From contig NC_061782.1 of assembly GCF_022458985.1 (NCBI RefSeq), forward strand, positions 12,665,672-12,729,671: a stretch of 64,000 nt of DNA, in the 5' to 3' direction. Positions 1-10,672 of this stretch are shown one piece after another. Position 1 is the first letter of the stretch. Every line of letters starts with the position of its first letter. A program made the position numbers and the translations under genes. Origin of the DNA: Mugil cephalus. Lineage: Eukaryota; Chordata; Actinopteri; Mugiliformes; Mugilidae. The notes under the pieces were generated by a model that was given only the letters and a program-made list of their open reading frames with translations, had not been told where the DNA came from and did not search any database.

Positions 1-1
1 C

Positions 2-3000
2 GCTGGCCCTTTTTCATCTCAAGACACCAACTTCTATTCGTCTGAAGTAGCTGCAGTGGCTCACATGTCCCACAATTCTGCATCTTCTTTCATGAGAGCT
101 TCACACAGTACGCACAGCATGTCCGCACAGGTCAATTGCAACTCTAACTTCTTTATACACAGTGAGTTTAGTCCCTTTAAGGTATGGAGGGACCACAACA
201 GGTTTCCCTTCCAGCGAGGAGAGGTGTCAGGTTTTATGCACTGTTCAGAGTTCCCTAGATGGTATGAGACGCCAATGTACAAGGAGATTTCAATGGACGA
301 CCAGGCACATGCTCCTCATAGGAGTATCAGACACCCCAGGGGTATGGCACCTGTGGTTGCTCCAACTCCTCCACGCTCCACCTCAACATCCACAATGCTG
401 CAGAAGGCGTCAGCCGTTGAGAAGCGCTGTGAATCGGAGTTGGCAGGTCACTTCCCTCACAGGAAGAGGACCCAAAGCCTCGGATCGAACAGGCTTCCTT
501 CCCACCGCCCATCAACTGCATCACCCACCATCGAGATGTCACGACGTGTCCGTGACACCATCAGCTCCGTCAAAGCCCTCCAGCAGAAAATCAAAATGAT
601 GACAGAGCAAAATATCACAACAGAGTCGATAACAAGCCAACAGTCAGCATTTTGTAGCAATGATAATTCAGTGGTGTCGAATGTTGTTAACAGCAACATT
701 AGTACAACTCCCTTTAACATGAACCAGCTTCGCACCCCGACAGTCCACGCACATCAGGAAGCAGAGACATTTTTCCAGTCATATGCGGCTTCTCCTCAAC
801 CAGTGGAGCACGCTCCAGTGCGAGCCGAAAGCAGGGGAGCCACTCCTGACGTTAGGATGTCCAGCTACAAATCCCGAGCCACCAGCTTACTCTTCAATCT
901 CAAAGACAACAGGAAAAGAGTAAAAAGCACCTACAGCCCCACCAAATTCAAAGGCTTGGAAACACTGGACAAAAACAAACAGCATCCTATGCAGGAGCTG
1001 CCTAGAGAGACTGTGATAGACATCCCTGATTTTCCAGATCAGGACATTCAGTTTACCCAGCTGGAAGAATCCGGCAGGACTAATGCTGCTATTAACCAGT
1101 ATCATGGCTCCGGATATTCAATGCTGAATTCTCAGCCTGCAACAGCACATGCAGGCCTATATCCAGAATACAATTTAAGTGATTACCAAACAGCTCAGAT
1201 GCAAGGTCAGATGGTTCATCACTCTGGGTTCAGTGGTTTCATACCTGAAAATTACACCGGCAATCAGCTGGCTAATGGACAGAATCTTCATGAAGATTTA
1301 ACATCGTTTGCTCCCTATAAGCAAGGCGTGATAGATAATGTTGGAACCTTGGTGGGGGATGCATACAGCCTTAAACCGTCTTATTCTGCTGCAGAAACAT
1401 CGAGGCTAAGTGCCGACAACAATCAAAGCAGAGAATATTTAATAAGGAAAACAAATACTGAACAACCTTTTAATGAAACAGTGGGAAGCGTATTCACAAA
1501 GGTGGAGAGATATGAGCAGCTCAAAGACAACAGACACAATTACAATAATGCGTCCTCACAGGATCAGTGGAGACAGACAAACAGCCAGGATACAGAAAAG
1601 CTCAGCCTGAAAGCGGGTGTGTCTCCATGGAAACAAGAGATAGCTGCTTTAACGGAAAAGACGAAACAAGAAAATCAGCCAGGTATGAGTAAAGAGATGG
1701 AGAAGGTAGAGATGACTGAGAGTTTTGGTGTTGGAACATCTTCTAAGAAAAAGCCGGGCTTGGTTAACAGTAACATTTCAAACCAACCGGCCCCACATTC
1801 GTTTAGTAATACTGTTGAAAATCCAGCATATTATGGACTACAGCCACCTTTGGCATTTAAGGACAAAAATGTTGCTCAAAAGTATTCTGGACACAATGAG
1901 AAAGATGAACAGAAAGATAAGTATCTGGCACAGAATTATACCGGACTCACCAATCGAGAACACAGAAGCCAACATGCTGTTTATTCTGCAACAGACAAAC
2001 CTATTGCCATGCAAGAAACAAATCAGAGGAAACAATATATGTCAATTCCAAAGGTGCATGAAATGCAAAGTTTGCAGCCAACAGAAGCTACACAGCAGTT
2101 TGAACAAAATATTGAGAAAAAATCTCTACCTAACCCAGACAATACATCTGCCACCACCATGGAAAATCAGACAAAGGATAGACAGTTTGCTGAGGTCAAA
2201 CAGGTCATGGCAGAACATATAAAAGCACAACACGCCCAAGCAGAGCTGGCAAAAGCTCAGCAGCGAGCTCAAGTGGAGCAACCCAAAGCGGAATTGGCTA
2301 GGTTAATTTTAGCAGGGCAGACTGGTTCAGAGGCAGTCAAAACAGAACAAGCCAAATCAGAACAGAGCAGAGTAAAAGAAGCCAAATCAGAATATAATAA
2401 CGAGGAGAAGAGGAAAGAAGAACATACACAACAGTTTCAAGAAATTAAACCAGACTGGGCCAGAGAGGAACAGGCAAGAGCTGAGCACACCCGAGTTCAG
2501 AGGGTAACAGATGAGCCAAGATATATTACAGAGGAAGCAGGAGCCAAGCACACGAGAGAGGAGCAGCGTAAGCAGGTCAAAGTAGAACAAGCTGAAGCAG
2601 AGAGGCTAAAAGAAGAACACATAAAAACTGAACTGGTCAAGACCGAGCAGGCTGCACAAGTAATAGTAAAGCAAGCAAAAATTGAACCGGTCACAGGAAA
2701 AAGGATCCATGCAGAGCACGCTGAGGAAGTTAAAAGAGAGCAGATGGAGGCCAGACAAATCGGAACAAAAAAGGTTAACACGAAACAGATTGAAGCAGAT
2801 TGTGGAAAAGGAGAACAGAGAAAAACAGAGCAAATGAAAGAGCAACAAACAGAAGCTGAAGTTGAGACAAAGCTTGTCGAAGTAGGAAATGTCAAAGCAG
2901 ACTGCATTAAAATTGAGGAGATTAGACAAGCAAAAGACGAGGGAGGATCAGTAGGTAAAGTAAATGCAGAGCAACTTAAAACACAAAGACATACGCCCAA

Positions 3001-6000
3001 AGAGATCAAACCCGAAGAGAGAAAAGTGGAATGGGCAAAGTTGGAAAAAATCAAAGTGGAGGGAGCTAAAGCAGACCTAATAAAAATAGAAAGTATGCAG
3101 GAACGCTCAGCTAAACTAACAGCAAAGATCACAGCCACACAACAGTTCAAAAGTGAGCCAGACAAAGTTGAGCAAGTTAAGACAGAGCTGGCTAAAGCTA
3201 AAGCGGAATTGGCCAAAATAAAAGAGAAAATGAGAGGCGAGCAAATAGAGAAAGTAGGTCATACAGTCATAAGAAAAGAGGAGGACACTGCAATCAGTGC
3301 TCCTTTAAAAGTAAATATCAATAAAAAGGAAGAAAACAAAAAGCAGGAACCGGCAGCACAGATTCATCCAGAGAAACTAGAGACAGTCACCAGAAACAGC
3401 ATCACTCAGACTGACAAAGGAGCTGAGGAGTACGACAATCTCAGAGAGAAATATGGCTTCAACAACGCCGTTTCGACAAACATAAACAAAGTGTCAGCTA
3501 CAGGGAATGTGTCCTCAAATGATGCCATTGAAACACAGACTGTTTCTCTTGATAGAACTGAGACGGTAAACAAAGAGAAATCAAAAGATGAAGGATCCAT
3601 TGCAGCTAACACAGAAAGTAAGGAGGAAGTAGGCAGCTCTAAGGTGAAAGAAAGTCAATATGTTTACAGTGAGTCATCCAAAGAATTCAAATTATCCAGT
3701 GCAGATGATGTATCTACGAAAGTACATAAAAGTGATAAAGTGAAGAATGATACTACTGAAAAGGTAGAAAAAAGTGACCCTGTGAGAAACCCTGACGCTT
3801 CACTGCAAAGAGATTCTGATTCAGCTAAACCGCTCACAATTGAACGAAAACCTAAGTCCATCGAGCTGAATGTGGGCCCAGCCAAAGATCTGCAATTTAC
3901 CCCTCCCAGATCACTGTCCCACAAAGAGAAAGCTCAGAGCAAGCAGGAGATTCTGACTTCCAAGATTAAAGCTCATGCTGAAAAGGAGATTTCAGCTATT
4001 AAAGAAAAGGGTTTTGCTCTACGAGATGGTTTCATATCCAAGAGTTCATCCAAGTTATCAGTAGGTAGTGTCCGACAGAAGCCAACATCACAGGAAGCAA
4101 TGAAAAAGAATGAAATGTCCAACACTGGTACACCAAAGCACCAGTTGGAGCCTTCAGGAGTGCAGGTGGAACCAGCTAAGCCTGTTTTAATCTCAAGCTC
4201 GGCTACAACACCACTTAAGTCTGTTGCGACCACTAGTCAGTCAGTAGACCAGTCACAGAAACCGGCTCCAAAAAAACAATTGAAAAACAGCAGTGATGAA
4301 CCAGAGCCAACCACAAGCACAAAGCAAACGGGAAGCACAACTGAGGGAATCGTAAAAAATCAAACGCAAGAGAATCAACCCGAGATGAAGTCAACCAAGC
4401 AAAATAAAGAGCACACTTTCAAGACCGACCAAGGAAAGCAGCAAGCAAATCATGGAGAAATCTCTGTAAAACAAAAAGAGGGACTGAAAGACAATTTAGA
4501 CATCAATACTGACCTTCTCACCAGAAAGAAACAAAACCCGTCACAAACTACAAGCGTTAAATCTGAAATCCCTAAATCTGTGACAACAGAAAAGGCTGAA
4601 AACAAAGAACAAGTTCACGAAGACTCATCAGCACCTTCAATAAATCTTTTCTTAGGTCAAAAAGAGAGAGCTGTAGTCGACGACAGCTTGCAGATTATGG
4701 GAATAATGGTAACTGTACGCGAAAGAAACCTTTCTCCAAGCACTGGTCAGGGAAATAATAGCGCTCTAAAACAAATGAATGAAACAGAGAGAGGGAGCAG
4801 TAATTCAGGGGTTGATAAGCATGATCCCAACACTGGTCGAGAAGTAGGAGAAGGTAATAGACCTACAAATAAGGTTACAGAAGATCACATGGAGATTTGT
4901 ATGAAAGGTCCCACTGTAAATGTACCAGAAGTATCAAGCTTAGAGACACCAAAGAACAATACTACTGGGAATGTCACTGTGAAAAAGACAAATATCCTGC
5001 AGGAGAGTTCAACTATAAATGCAAAACCCCAAAAGAAAACGCAGCCAGAAGCACTGGCTGACAAAGAAGTGCCCTTCACAGTCACTGTACCTGCTAAAAA
5101 TAAACTGTCAGCTGAAACTGAAAGATACAAGGAGGACATGAAAGCAAGTGAAACAAACAACTTTGCAGATAAAACGGTAAAAGAAAACTCAAGGGCAGAT
5201 GAACTTAAGACTCACACCAATGAGAAAAATCCACAAAAAGTGCAAAACAATGAAAACTTAATTGTCAAAGTTGTGGACACTGGAATTAAGAATAAGAATG
5301 ATGCTTCAGCTCATGGTGTCAATCCGTCAGTCAAAGAAGATATTACAGCTGTTAAAAATCAATCCAAAATCAGCAACATACATGGCACAAGTGCACCTCT
5401 AGTGGAAGAAAAGAAACATGACTCAACAGCGCCAAAAACCTTCAGCAAGGCCAGCCTTTCTAACAATTTAACTGAGAACAAAAACGCACACGAATCTCCT
5501 AAACTTCAACATAAGGAGACAAATATTGGACTAAATTATCAAGCGGACGATGGTGTGCACATTGATAGTATTGCTGTCAGAGTTGTGCCAGCTGGAACAG
5601 AGAAGGACAACATAAAAATGGGAGTAAAATGTCCCAGCATCACTTTCCCTACAGATGTGGTGCCATCAAATGAGTCAAAACAAGTTGTCTCATCTATTCC
5701 GGCTGTCTCAAATAGTAAAATTCAAACCAAAGACCTCACTCCAGCAAGCAGTGAGACAAAGAAAGACAGTTTGGAAGACAAATTACGAGTACAACAAGTA
5801 TTGTCCAGTGTGAAGAAACTGTCTGATGCATTGAAAAACAGCAATCCACAGAGCAGCACAAATGCAAACAATGAGAATATTCAAGCTGAACATGGAAAGT
5901 CTGAAAAAGTAAAGAAAAGTGGGAAATTGCTTGAGGATTTAAACGTACAACCAGTGCTGGGAGACTACTTTCAAGTACAAGGAGTAACAGAAACAAGCAA

Positions 6001-9000
6001 TGACCTACATGGCAATAGAGGCACTGCAGGAGATACAACAAATGGAAGGGAACTTCCAGGGATACTATCAAACAAAACAACTAACAGTAATGAATCACAC
6101 AAGGATGGAAAAATTGAAGCCTTTGTGTTCAGTGTAGATCAAGAGAAAATGAAAACAGCTGAATTAAGAATTCAGAGTGACAACCTGAAAGGGAAAACTT
6201 GGGAAACAGAAGAAAAGCTGGCTTCAAGACAAGCTGATGGTTCCACTGAGACATGGAGTAATAATGAACAAACGAAGCCAGGTCAAAGTAATCCCACCAG
6301 AAAACACCACTCAGAGAATCGATCCAGTTTAGTAGCAATTGAAAGACAAAGTTCAGGAAATTCCCACTCAAATACGATTAAAGAAAAACCTGAAGTTAAA
6401 CCAAAACCAAAAGAAAGGGTGTCCACAATACCAGAGATATCAGCACTGGCAGACTATGCCAGGTTAAAGGTAATAGTTTCAGAGGACAGAGACGTGAACT
6501 CAGTTCAGGAATTCCCTCCCAACAAAAGAGAAGGATTCTTTCCACTAATACAGTCTCGTCATAGTAGACGCCCTGTGTTCACCGCTGACCCACAAGAGCC
6601 ATCTGTAAAAGAGAAACGTTTGCCAAATAAGACAGAGTTCAACGCCAAAGCGAACAAAGAGCCAAAAGCACTAGTATTTCCAATTACAGAGAAAGAACAC
6701 CAGAGGACGGGGATGTTCAAACTGGATGCCAAGGTGAATGAAGGTGTGTCAGACAATGTGGGAAGAAATCATAGAGAGATAAATAATTCACCAACAGTTC
6801 AGACAGAACAAATGGGTGGAGGTGGTAACCAAGGACACTCTCAAGTAGATCAAAGTATCTGTCAGCCAAACAATCTGTCTTTGCAAACAACAACCACAGA
6901 GGGATCGACAAATTCTCTTCCACGTCCAACCATGGGCCAAATGCACAACTGGAAAGAAAACAAGTCATCTCTAAGGAAAAGTGAGAGGACTGAGAAACAA
7001 GATGTATTCACCGGGGCTAAGACTGAAGGTGAGAAGACAGATAAACTAAATAAAGAAAAGCTTGCAACTCAGCATGAAGAAACCAAAACAAAGCAGTGGG
7101 GTAGAATAAAACAACTGGAGGAAGTGTCCAGGAGTGAAGAGGACAAAAGAGAAGACATGAGAATAAAACAGATGTTAGAGGAGAGTAGAGCTTCTCTGGC
7201 TGAAGAAGAGAGGAGAGCTATCCGTAGAGAAGAGGAGAGGAGGGCAAAAGAGCGTGAGGCCATAACTATTAAGATCAAGGAGAGAAGAGAAAAACAAAAA
7301 GAAGCTGAGAGAAAAGCAGAGGAAGAAAGAAAGTCAACGCAGAAAGAAGAAGAGAGAGCTGCTCAAATAGAAGAGAATATGAGAGCAAAGCAAAGGGAAG
7401 AAGAAATGAAAATAAGAGAAACTGAGAAGAGGAGAATCAAAATTGAGGAGGAGAAAGCTGCTCAAGAGGAACAGCAAAGGCGAGCTGTACAAGATGAGCA
7501 GCAAAGGAGAGCTACACAAGAGGAGCAGCAAAGGAGAGTCATAGAAGAGGAAAAGCAAAGAAGAGCTGCACAAGAGGAAAAGCAAAGGAGAGCCACACTA
7601 GAGGAACAGCAAAAGCGAGCTGTACAAGAGGAAAAGCAAAGGAGAGCAGCGCAAGAGGAACAGCAAAGGAGAGCAGAACAAGAGGAACTGCAAAGGAGAG
7701 CCGCACTAGAGGAACAGCAAAAGCGAGCTCTACAAGAGGAACAGCAAAGGAGAGCAGCACAAGAGGAACTGCAAAAGAGAGCTGCACTAGAGGAACAGCA
7801 AAAGCGAGCTCTACAAGAGGAACAGCAAAGGAGAGCTGCACAAGAGGAACAGCAAAAGCGAGCTCTACAAGAGGAAAAGCAAAGGAGAGCAGCACAAGAG
7901 GAGCAGCAAAAGCGAGCTCTACAAGAAGAAAGGCAAAGGAGAGCAGCACAAGAGGAACAGGAAAGGAGAGCTGCACAAGAGGAACAGCAAAGGAGAGCTG
8001 CACTAGAGGAACAGCAAAAGCGAGCTCTACAAGAGGAAAGGCAAAGAAGAGCAGCACAAGAGGAACAGCAAAGGAGAGCTGCACAAGAGGAACAGCAAAG
8101 GAGAGCAGCACAAGAGGAACAGCAAAGGAGAGCCGCACTAGAGGAACAACAAAAGCAAGCTCTACAAGAGGAAAAGCAAAGAAGGGTAGCAAAAGAACTG
8201 CAAATGAGAGTTGCCAAAGAAGAGCAGGAAAGGAGAGCCATAGAAGTGGAGCAGCAAAGGAGGGTCATAGAAGAGGAGCAGCAAAGAGCAGAACAGCAAA
8301 AGAGAGCTGCACAAGTGGAGCAACAGAGAGCAGCAAAAGAGGAACAGCAAAGGAGAGCCCTTGAAGATCAACAGAGAGCTGCATATGAAGAGCAGCAAAG
8401 AAGAGCTGCAGAAGAGGAGCAGCAAAGGAACGCTGCACAAGAGGAACAGCAAAGGAGAGCTGTAAAGCAAGAGCAGCAAAGGAGGACCGCTCTGATTGAG
8501 GAGCAAAGGAGGGCTAAACAAATTGAGGAGAAGGTACTTGCTGATATTGAGGAGGAAAATAAAAGAAAGGAGAGAGAAGAGAGAGCTGCTCATGCTTTAG
8601 AAAAGGAGAGGATGAAGCAGATCCTTGAACAAGAGGAGAAGGGTGGAATGCATAAAAAAGAGGATTGGATGAGAACTCAAAAAGAGGAGGCAGGGGAAGG
8701 GCAAGAGAAAAGGGACAGGGCTGGAATACCTAAGGAGAGTAAAGCTGCACTGAAAGAGGAGAAGAGAGCAGTTCAAGAGCGACTGCTCGCTCAAAGAGAG
8801 GATAGGGTCCAGGCTAAAAAGAGAGAAGAAGAAAAGGTAGCAGCTCAGAGGGAAATGTTGAGAGCAGCACAAAACGATTCTCTCCAGTATTATGCCATCA
8901 CCTCAACAGAATCAGATAGGAAATCCAGAGAAAGGCAACTATGCTCCCCCTCACCTTCCCAACAAAGAAATCAATCAGGACTTGAGTCAGCCAGTGACTC

Positions 9001-10672
9001 AGCATCCCACCCTAGGTTGTATAGGCCTCATGCCCCTGCATCTCCAGCTCCATCTCTGCCCCGTTCTAACACTTCCTCTCCTGCTCTAGGAGGCAAGCCC
9101 TTAATGTTCAGGGTGAAGGATAACACCATGAAAGGTTCCTCTTTGACCAAGTCAGTCAAGCCACGCTTCCATAAGAACTATGGAGACGATTTTTGGCTGG
9201 GTTCACCCACCGACCGGGGGGAGGAAGAGCAGGATTTTATGAGACGCAGTGCTGGAACACCTGTCTATCCTGACACAGGGTTAAACAGGCTTTCTGCTAT
9301 CAGTGAGTCCTCCACCTTCCATTCAACATCTTCATCACAAGATTACTCAACCCCCACCCCTCATTACAGGCCCTATTCCAGGAGAAGCATTGTTCTGGAT
9401 GAAGACGACTCCCGCTCTATTGTCAGCAACATGTCAGAGGATGTGGAGAGTTTTGCCACCAGTACAACCGACCTGGCTGACATACGAGGTCTGTATGACT
9501 ATGACAGACCAGAATCAGCCTGCAGCTTTAGCAGCGATGTGTCCCGTTCTTTGGGGAGGCCTCCTGTTGTTCCCCCTAAAAGTGAGAAGGCCTTGCGCAG
9601 AGCCAAAAGGTTAGCCACTCGGAGGATAAAGAAAGAGTTGTCCAAAACTGCAGTAGACAGCCCTGCTGGAGTTGAGAAGGAAGTATCCAGTGTCCCTTTT
9701 TCCTCCTCCTCCACTGAGGTACGGTCCTCCAACCGCCATGCTGTGGCTTCCCCGCATTTTTCCCCACCCGTCTCCCTTGCTCACACTCCAGCGCTGGAAT
9801 CTAGCTTGCCTTCTTCACATACAGAGCACCAATCTTCTCACCGCTCTTTCCACGCTTCCCCTCATGCCACTGGTCCCATCTCACTCCCAGCTTCCTCGCA
9901 TAATGCTGCTGCTGCTGCTTCCACCCATACTGCTCCTAAGATAGTTGACCATGTTCCTTCTTCTCCCACTTTCCATCATGTCACCCATCCAGCTCCAGTG
10001 ACACAGTACCAGGTAGAATCAAGCTATCCCCAGTCCTATCCAGTCACCCAGCGCAAGGTGCTGCAAGATCTCGGCTCTGGTCAGTATTTTGTAGTGGACA
10101 TGCCCGTTCCAGTGAAAACAAAGACGTTCTTTGATCCAGAGACTGGAAAGTATGTTCAGCTGAATGTGCGCGAGTCTGGTCAGAGTATCCCGCAACATAA
10201 CACCCAACAAACGTTTCCACAGCCCCAGATGAAGCCTCAACAACAGCCCCTCTCCCATGCCCATCCAGCAGGCAAACCCTTTTATCAAGGCTATCATGGT
10301 TATCCCCAAGACTACCAACCTGCACCCCAGAGGTCATCAGTTCCTGCAACCCTACCCCAGGACCCACAACCTGCCAGGGAGAGCAACAGCTATGGACATC
10401 CAGCCACTCAAACAGGACAGATCTCTGAAGGGCATCGCTACAGCCCAGAGAAAACTCCATACATGGACACAGTTAATGATATAGACAAAACACATAACAC
10501 AGTTTACAGCACACATGGCTCACATGAGTCGTTCCCAGAGTGTGACACAAACAGCCAGCTTGCAGGAAGCTCAGTTTGCGAAAATGATAACTCAGCCCAC
10601 TCACGATATCAGCACCGTGATATAATTACCATGAGTGAACTGGAGGACTTCATGGAGGTGTCTGACTGGTGA
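2..10672 (+). CDS. cefip (C10orf71): C10orf71/CEFIP homologue, giant coding exon (5' partial)
   Basis: Cardiac-enriched FHL2-interacting protein family: a striated-muscle Z-disc protein reported to bind FHL2 and affect calcineurin signalling. The frame is open from base 2 to the TGA at 10670-10672. The first ATG in frame (65-67) is not a convincing start, because the upstream codons also look like family sequence, so the true start lies left of the window. Residue numbers below count from base 56. Seen: a conserved N-terminal FKVWRDHNRFPF...EVSGFMHC...WYETPMYK block (about 40-80); long polar, Lys/Glu/Gln-rich segments; a nine-residue tandem helical repeat (about 2468-2820); a basic PPVVPPKSEKALRRAKR block (about 3170-3200); and a C-terminal YFVVDMPVPVKTKTFFDPETG block (about 3343-3365), which I associate with the DUF4585-type domain. 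Paralogues PROB1 and C4orf54 share that domain as I recall; the VSTM4/WDFY4 neighbourhood decides for C10orf71. The protein is over twice the recalled human length. Confidence 0.85.
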   Translation, partial: AGPFSSQDTNFYSSEVAAVAHMSHNSASSFMRASHSTHSMSAQVNCNSNFFIHSEFSPFKVWRDHNRFPFQRGEVSGFMHCSEFPRWYETPMYKEISMDDQAHAPHRSIRHPRGMAPVVAPTPPRSTSTSTMLQKASAVEKRCESELAGHFPHRKRTQSLGSNRLPSHRPSTASPTIEMSRRVRDTISSVKALQQKIKMMTEQNITTESITSQQSAFCSNDNSVVSNVVNSNISTTPFNMNQLRTPTVHAHQEAETFFQSYAASPQPVEHAPVRAESRGATPDVRMSSYKSRATSLLFNLKDNRKRVKSTYSPTKFKGLETLDKNKQHPMQELPRETVIDIPDFPDQDIQFTQLEESGRTNAAINQYHGSGYSMLNSQPATAHAGLYPEYNLSDYQTAQMQGQMVHHSGFSGFIPENYTGNQLANGQNLHEDLTSFAPYKQGVIDNVGTLVGDAYSLKPSYSAAETSRLSADNNQSREYLIRKTNTEQPFNETVGSVFTKVERYEQLKDNRHNYNNASSQDQWRQTNSQDTEKLSLKAGVSPWKQEIAALTEKTKQENQPGMSKEMEKVEMTESFGVGTSSKKKPGLVNSNISNQPAPHSFSNTVENPAYYGLQPPLAFKDKNVAQKYSGHNEKDEQKDKYLAQNYTGLTNREHRSQHAVYSATDKPIAMQETNQRKQYMSIPKVHEMQSLQPTEATQQFEQNIEKKSLPNPDNTSATTMENQTKDRQFAEVKQVMAEHIKAQHAQAELAKAQQRAQVEQPKAELARLILAGQTGSEAVKTEQAKSEQSRVKEAKSEYNNEEKRKEEHTQQFQEIKPDWAREEQARAEHTRVQRVTDEPRYITEEAGAKHTREEQRKQVKVEQAEAERLKEEHIKTELVKTEQAAQVIVKQAKIEPVTGKRIHAEHAEEVKREQMEARQIGTKKVNTKQIEADCGKGEQRKTEQMKEQQTEAEVETKLVEVGNVKADCIKIEEIRQAKDEGGSVGKVNAEQLKTQRHTPKEIKPEERKVEWAKLEKIKVEGAKADLIKIESMQERSAKLTAKITATQQFKSEPDKVEQVKTELAKAKAELAKIKEKMRGEQIEKVGHTVIRKEEDTAISAPLKVNINKKEENKKQEPAAQIHPEKLETVTRNSITQTDKGAEEYDNLREKYGFNNAVSTNINKVSATGNVSSNDAIETQTVSLDRTETVNKEKSKDEGSIAANTESKEEVGSSKVKESQYVYSESSKEFKLSSADDVSTKVHKSDKVKNDTTEKVEKSDPVRNPDASLQRDSDSAKPLTIERKPKSIELNVGPAKDLQFTPPRSLSHKEKAQSKQEILTSKIKAHAEKEISAIKEKGFALRDGFISKSSSKLSVGSVRQKPTSQEAMKKNEMSNTGTPKHQLEPSGVQVEPAKPVLISSSATTPLKSVATTSQSVDQSQKPAPKKQLKNSSDEPEPTTSTKQTGSTTEGIVKNQTQENQPEMKSTKQNKEHTFKTDQGKQQANHGEISVKQKEGLKDNLDINTDLLTRKKQNPSQTTSVKSEIPKSVTTEKAENKEQVHEDSSAPSINLFLGQKERAVVDDSLQIMGIMVTVRERNLSPSTGQGNNSALKQMNETERGSSNSGVDKHDPNTGREVGEGNRPTNKVTEDHMEICMKGPTVNVPEVSSLETPKNNTTGNVTVKKTNILQESSTINAKPQKKTQPEALADKEVPFTVTVPAKNKLSAETERYKEDMKASETNNFADKTVKENSRADELKTHTNEKNPQKVQNNENLIVKVVDTGIKNKNDASAHGVNPSVKEDITAVKNQSKISNIHGTSAPLVEEKKHDSTAPKTFSKASLSNNLTENKNAHESPKLQHKETNIGLNYQADDGVHIDSIAVRVVPAGTEKDNIKMGVKCPSITFPTDVVPSNESKQVVSSIPAVSNSKIQTKDLTPASSETKKDSLEDKLRVQQVLSSVKKLSDALKNSNPQSSTNANNENIQAEHGKSEKVKKSGKLLEDLNVQPVLGDYFQVQGVTETSNDLHGNRGTAGDTTNGRELPGILSNKTTNSNESHKDGKIEAFVFSVDQEKMKTAELRIQSDNLKGKTWETEEKLASRQADGSTETWSNNEQTKPGQSNPTRKHHSENRSSLVAIERQSSGNSHSNTIKEKPEVKPKPKERVSTIPEISALADYARLKVIVSEDRDVNSVQEFPPNKREGFFPLIQSRHSRRPVFTADPQEPSVKEKRLPNKTEFNAKANKEPKALVFPITEKEHQRTGMFKLDAKVNEGVSDNVGRNHREINNSPTVQTEQMGGGGNQGHSQVDQSICQPNNLSLQTTTTEGSTNSLPRPTMGQMHNWKENKSSLRKSERTEKQDVFTGAKTEGEKTDKLNKEKLATQHEETKTKQWGRIKQLEEVSRSEEDKREDMRIKQMLEESRASLAEEERRAIRREEERRAKEREAITIKIKERREKQKEAERKAEEERKSTQKEEERAAQIEENMRAKQREEEMKIRETEKRRIKIEEEKAAQEEQQRRAVQDEQQRRATQEEQQRRVIEEEKQRRAAQEEKQRRATLEEQQKRAVQEEKQRRAAQEEQQRRAEQEELQRRAALEEQQKRALQEEQQRRAAQEELQKRAALEEQQKRALQEEQQRRAAQEEQQKRALQEEKQRRAAQEEQQKRALQEERQRRAAQEEQERRAAQEEQQRRAALEEQQKRALQEERQRRAAQEEQQRRAAQEEQQRRAAQEEQQRRAALEEQQKQALQEEKQRRVAKELQMRVAKEEQERRAIEVEQQRRVIEEEQQRAEQQKRAAQVEQQRAAKEEQQRRALEDQQRAAYEEQQRRAAEEEQQRNAAQEEQQRRAVKQEQQRRTALIEEQRRAKQIEEKVLADIEEENKRKEREERAAHALEKERMKQILEQEEKGGMHKKEDWMRTQKEEAGEGQEKRDRAGIPKESKAALKEEKRAVQERLLAQREDRVQAKKREEEKVAAQREMLRAAQNDSLQYYAITSTESDRKSRERQLCSPSPSQQRNQSGLESASDSASHPRLYRPHAPASPAPSLPRSNTSSPALGGKPLMFRVKDNTMKGSSLTKSVKPRFHKNYGDDFWLGSPTDRGEEEQDFMRRSAGTPVYPDTGLNRLSAISESSTFHSTSSSQDYSTPTPHYRPYSRRSIVLDEDDSRSIVSNMSEDVESFATSTTDLADIRGLYDYDRPESACSFSSDVSRSLGRPPVVPPKSEKALRRAKRLATRRIKKELSKTAVDSPAGVEKEVSSVPFSSSSTEVRSSNRHAVASPHFSPPVSLAHTPALESSLPSSHTEHQSSHRSFHASPHATGPISLPASSHNAAAAASTHTAPKIVDHVPSSPTFHHVTHPAPVTQYQVESSYPQSYPVTQRKVLQDLGSGQYFVVDMPVPVKTKTFFDPETGKYVQLNVRESGQSIPQHNTQQTFPQPQMKPQQQPLSHAHPAGKPFYQGYHGYPQDYQPAPQRSSVPATLPQDPQPARESNSYGHPATQTGQISEGHRYSPEKTPYMDTVNDIDKTHNTVYSTHGSHESFPECDTNSQLAGSSVCENDNSAHSRYQHRDIITMSELEDFMEVSDW
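2210..3240 (+). repeat. Degenerate Lys/Glu/Gln/Ala-rich repeat region in CEFIP
   Basis: Residues about 720-1060 of the CEFIP exon hold many imperfect copies of short KTEQAK / KAELAK / KIEQVK-like motifs at roughly 7-12 residue spacing. They are less regular than the later nine-residue array and likely form a second charged helical stretch. No recognised domain is visible here. Confidence 0.6.
7457..8516 (+). repeat. 27-bp tandem repeat coding a nine-residue charged helical unit
   Basis: Within the CEFIP exon about 38-39 imperfect copies of a 27-base unit encode nine residues of the form A-x-x-E-E-Q-Q-R-R, with frequent AALEEQQKR and ALQEEKQRR variants. The spacing of acidic and basic residues suits a single alpha-helix or coiled coil, as in trichohyalin- or caldesmon-like segments. 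The flanks (about 7100-7456 and 8517-8880) are similarly charged but not regularly periodic. Copies are similar at the DNA level, so the array probably grew by slippage or unequal exchange and may vary in length between individuals. Confidence 0.9.

Noticed and set aside
56..58. GTG as a start of the CEFIP frame
   Set aside because: The frame is open to the window edge and the upstream codons read as family-like sequence, so the true start is to the left.
2497..3216. 239-residue antisense frame opposite the CEFIP Lys/Glu-rich segment
   Set aside because: A low-complexity shadow of AAG/GAG/GCA-rich coding sequence with no splice context or family similarity.
7462..8268. Long antisense open frames across the CEFIP nine-residue repeat (Cys/Ser/Leu-rich products)
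   Set aside because: They mirror the 27-base periodic repeat; lack of stops follows from the repeat, not from coding.
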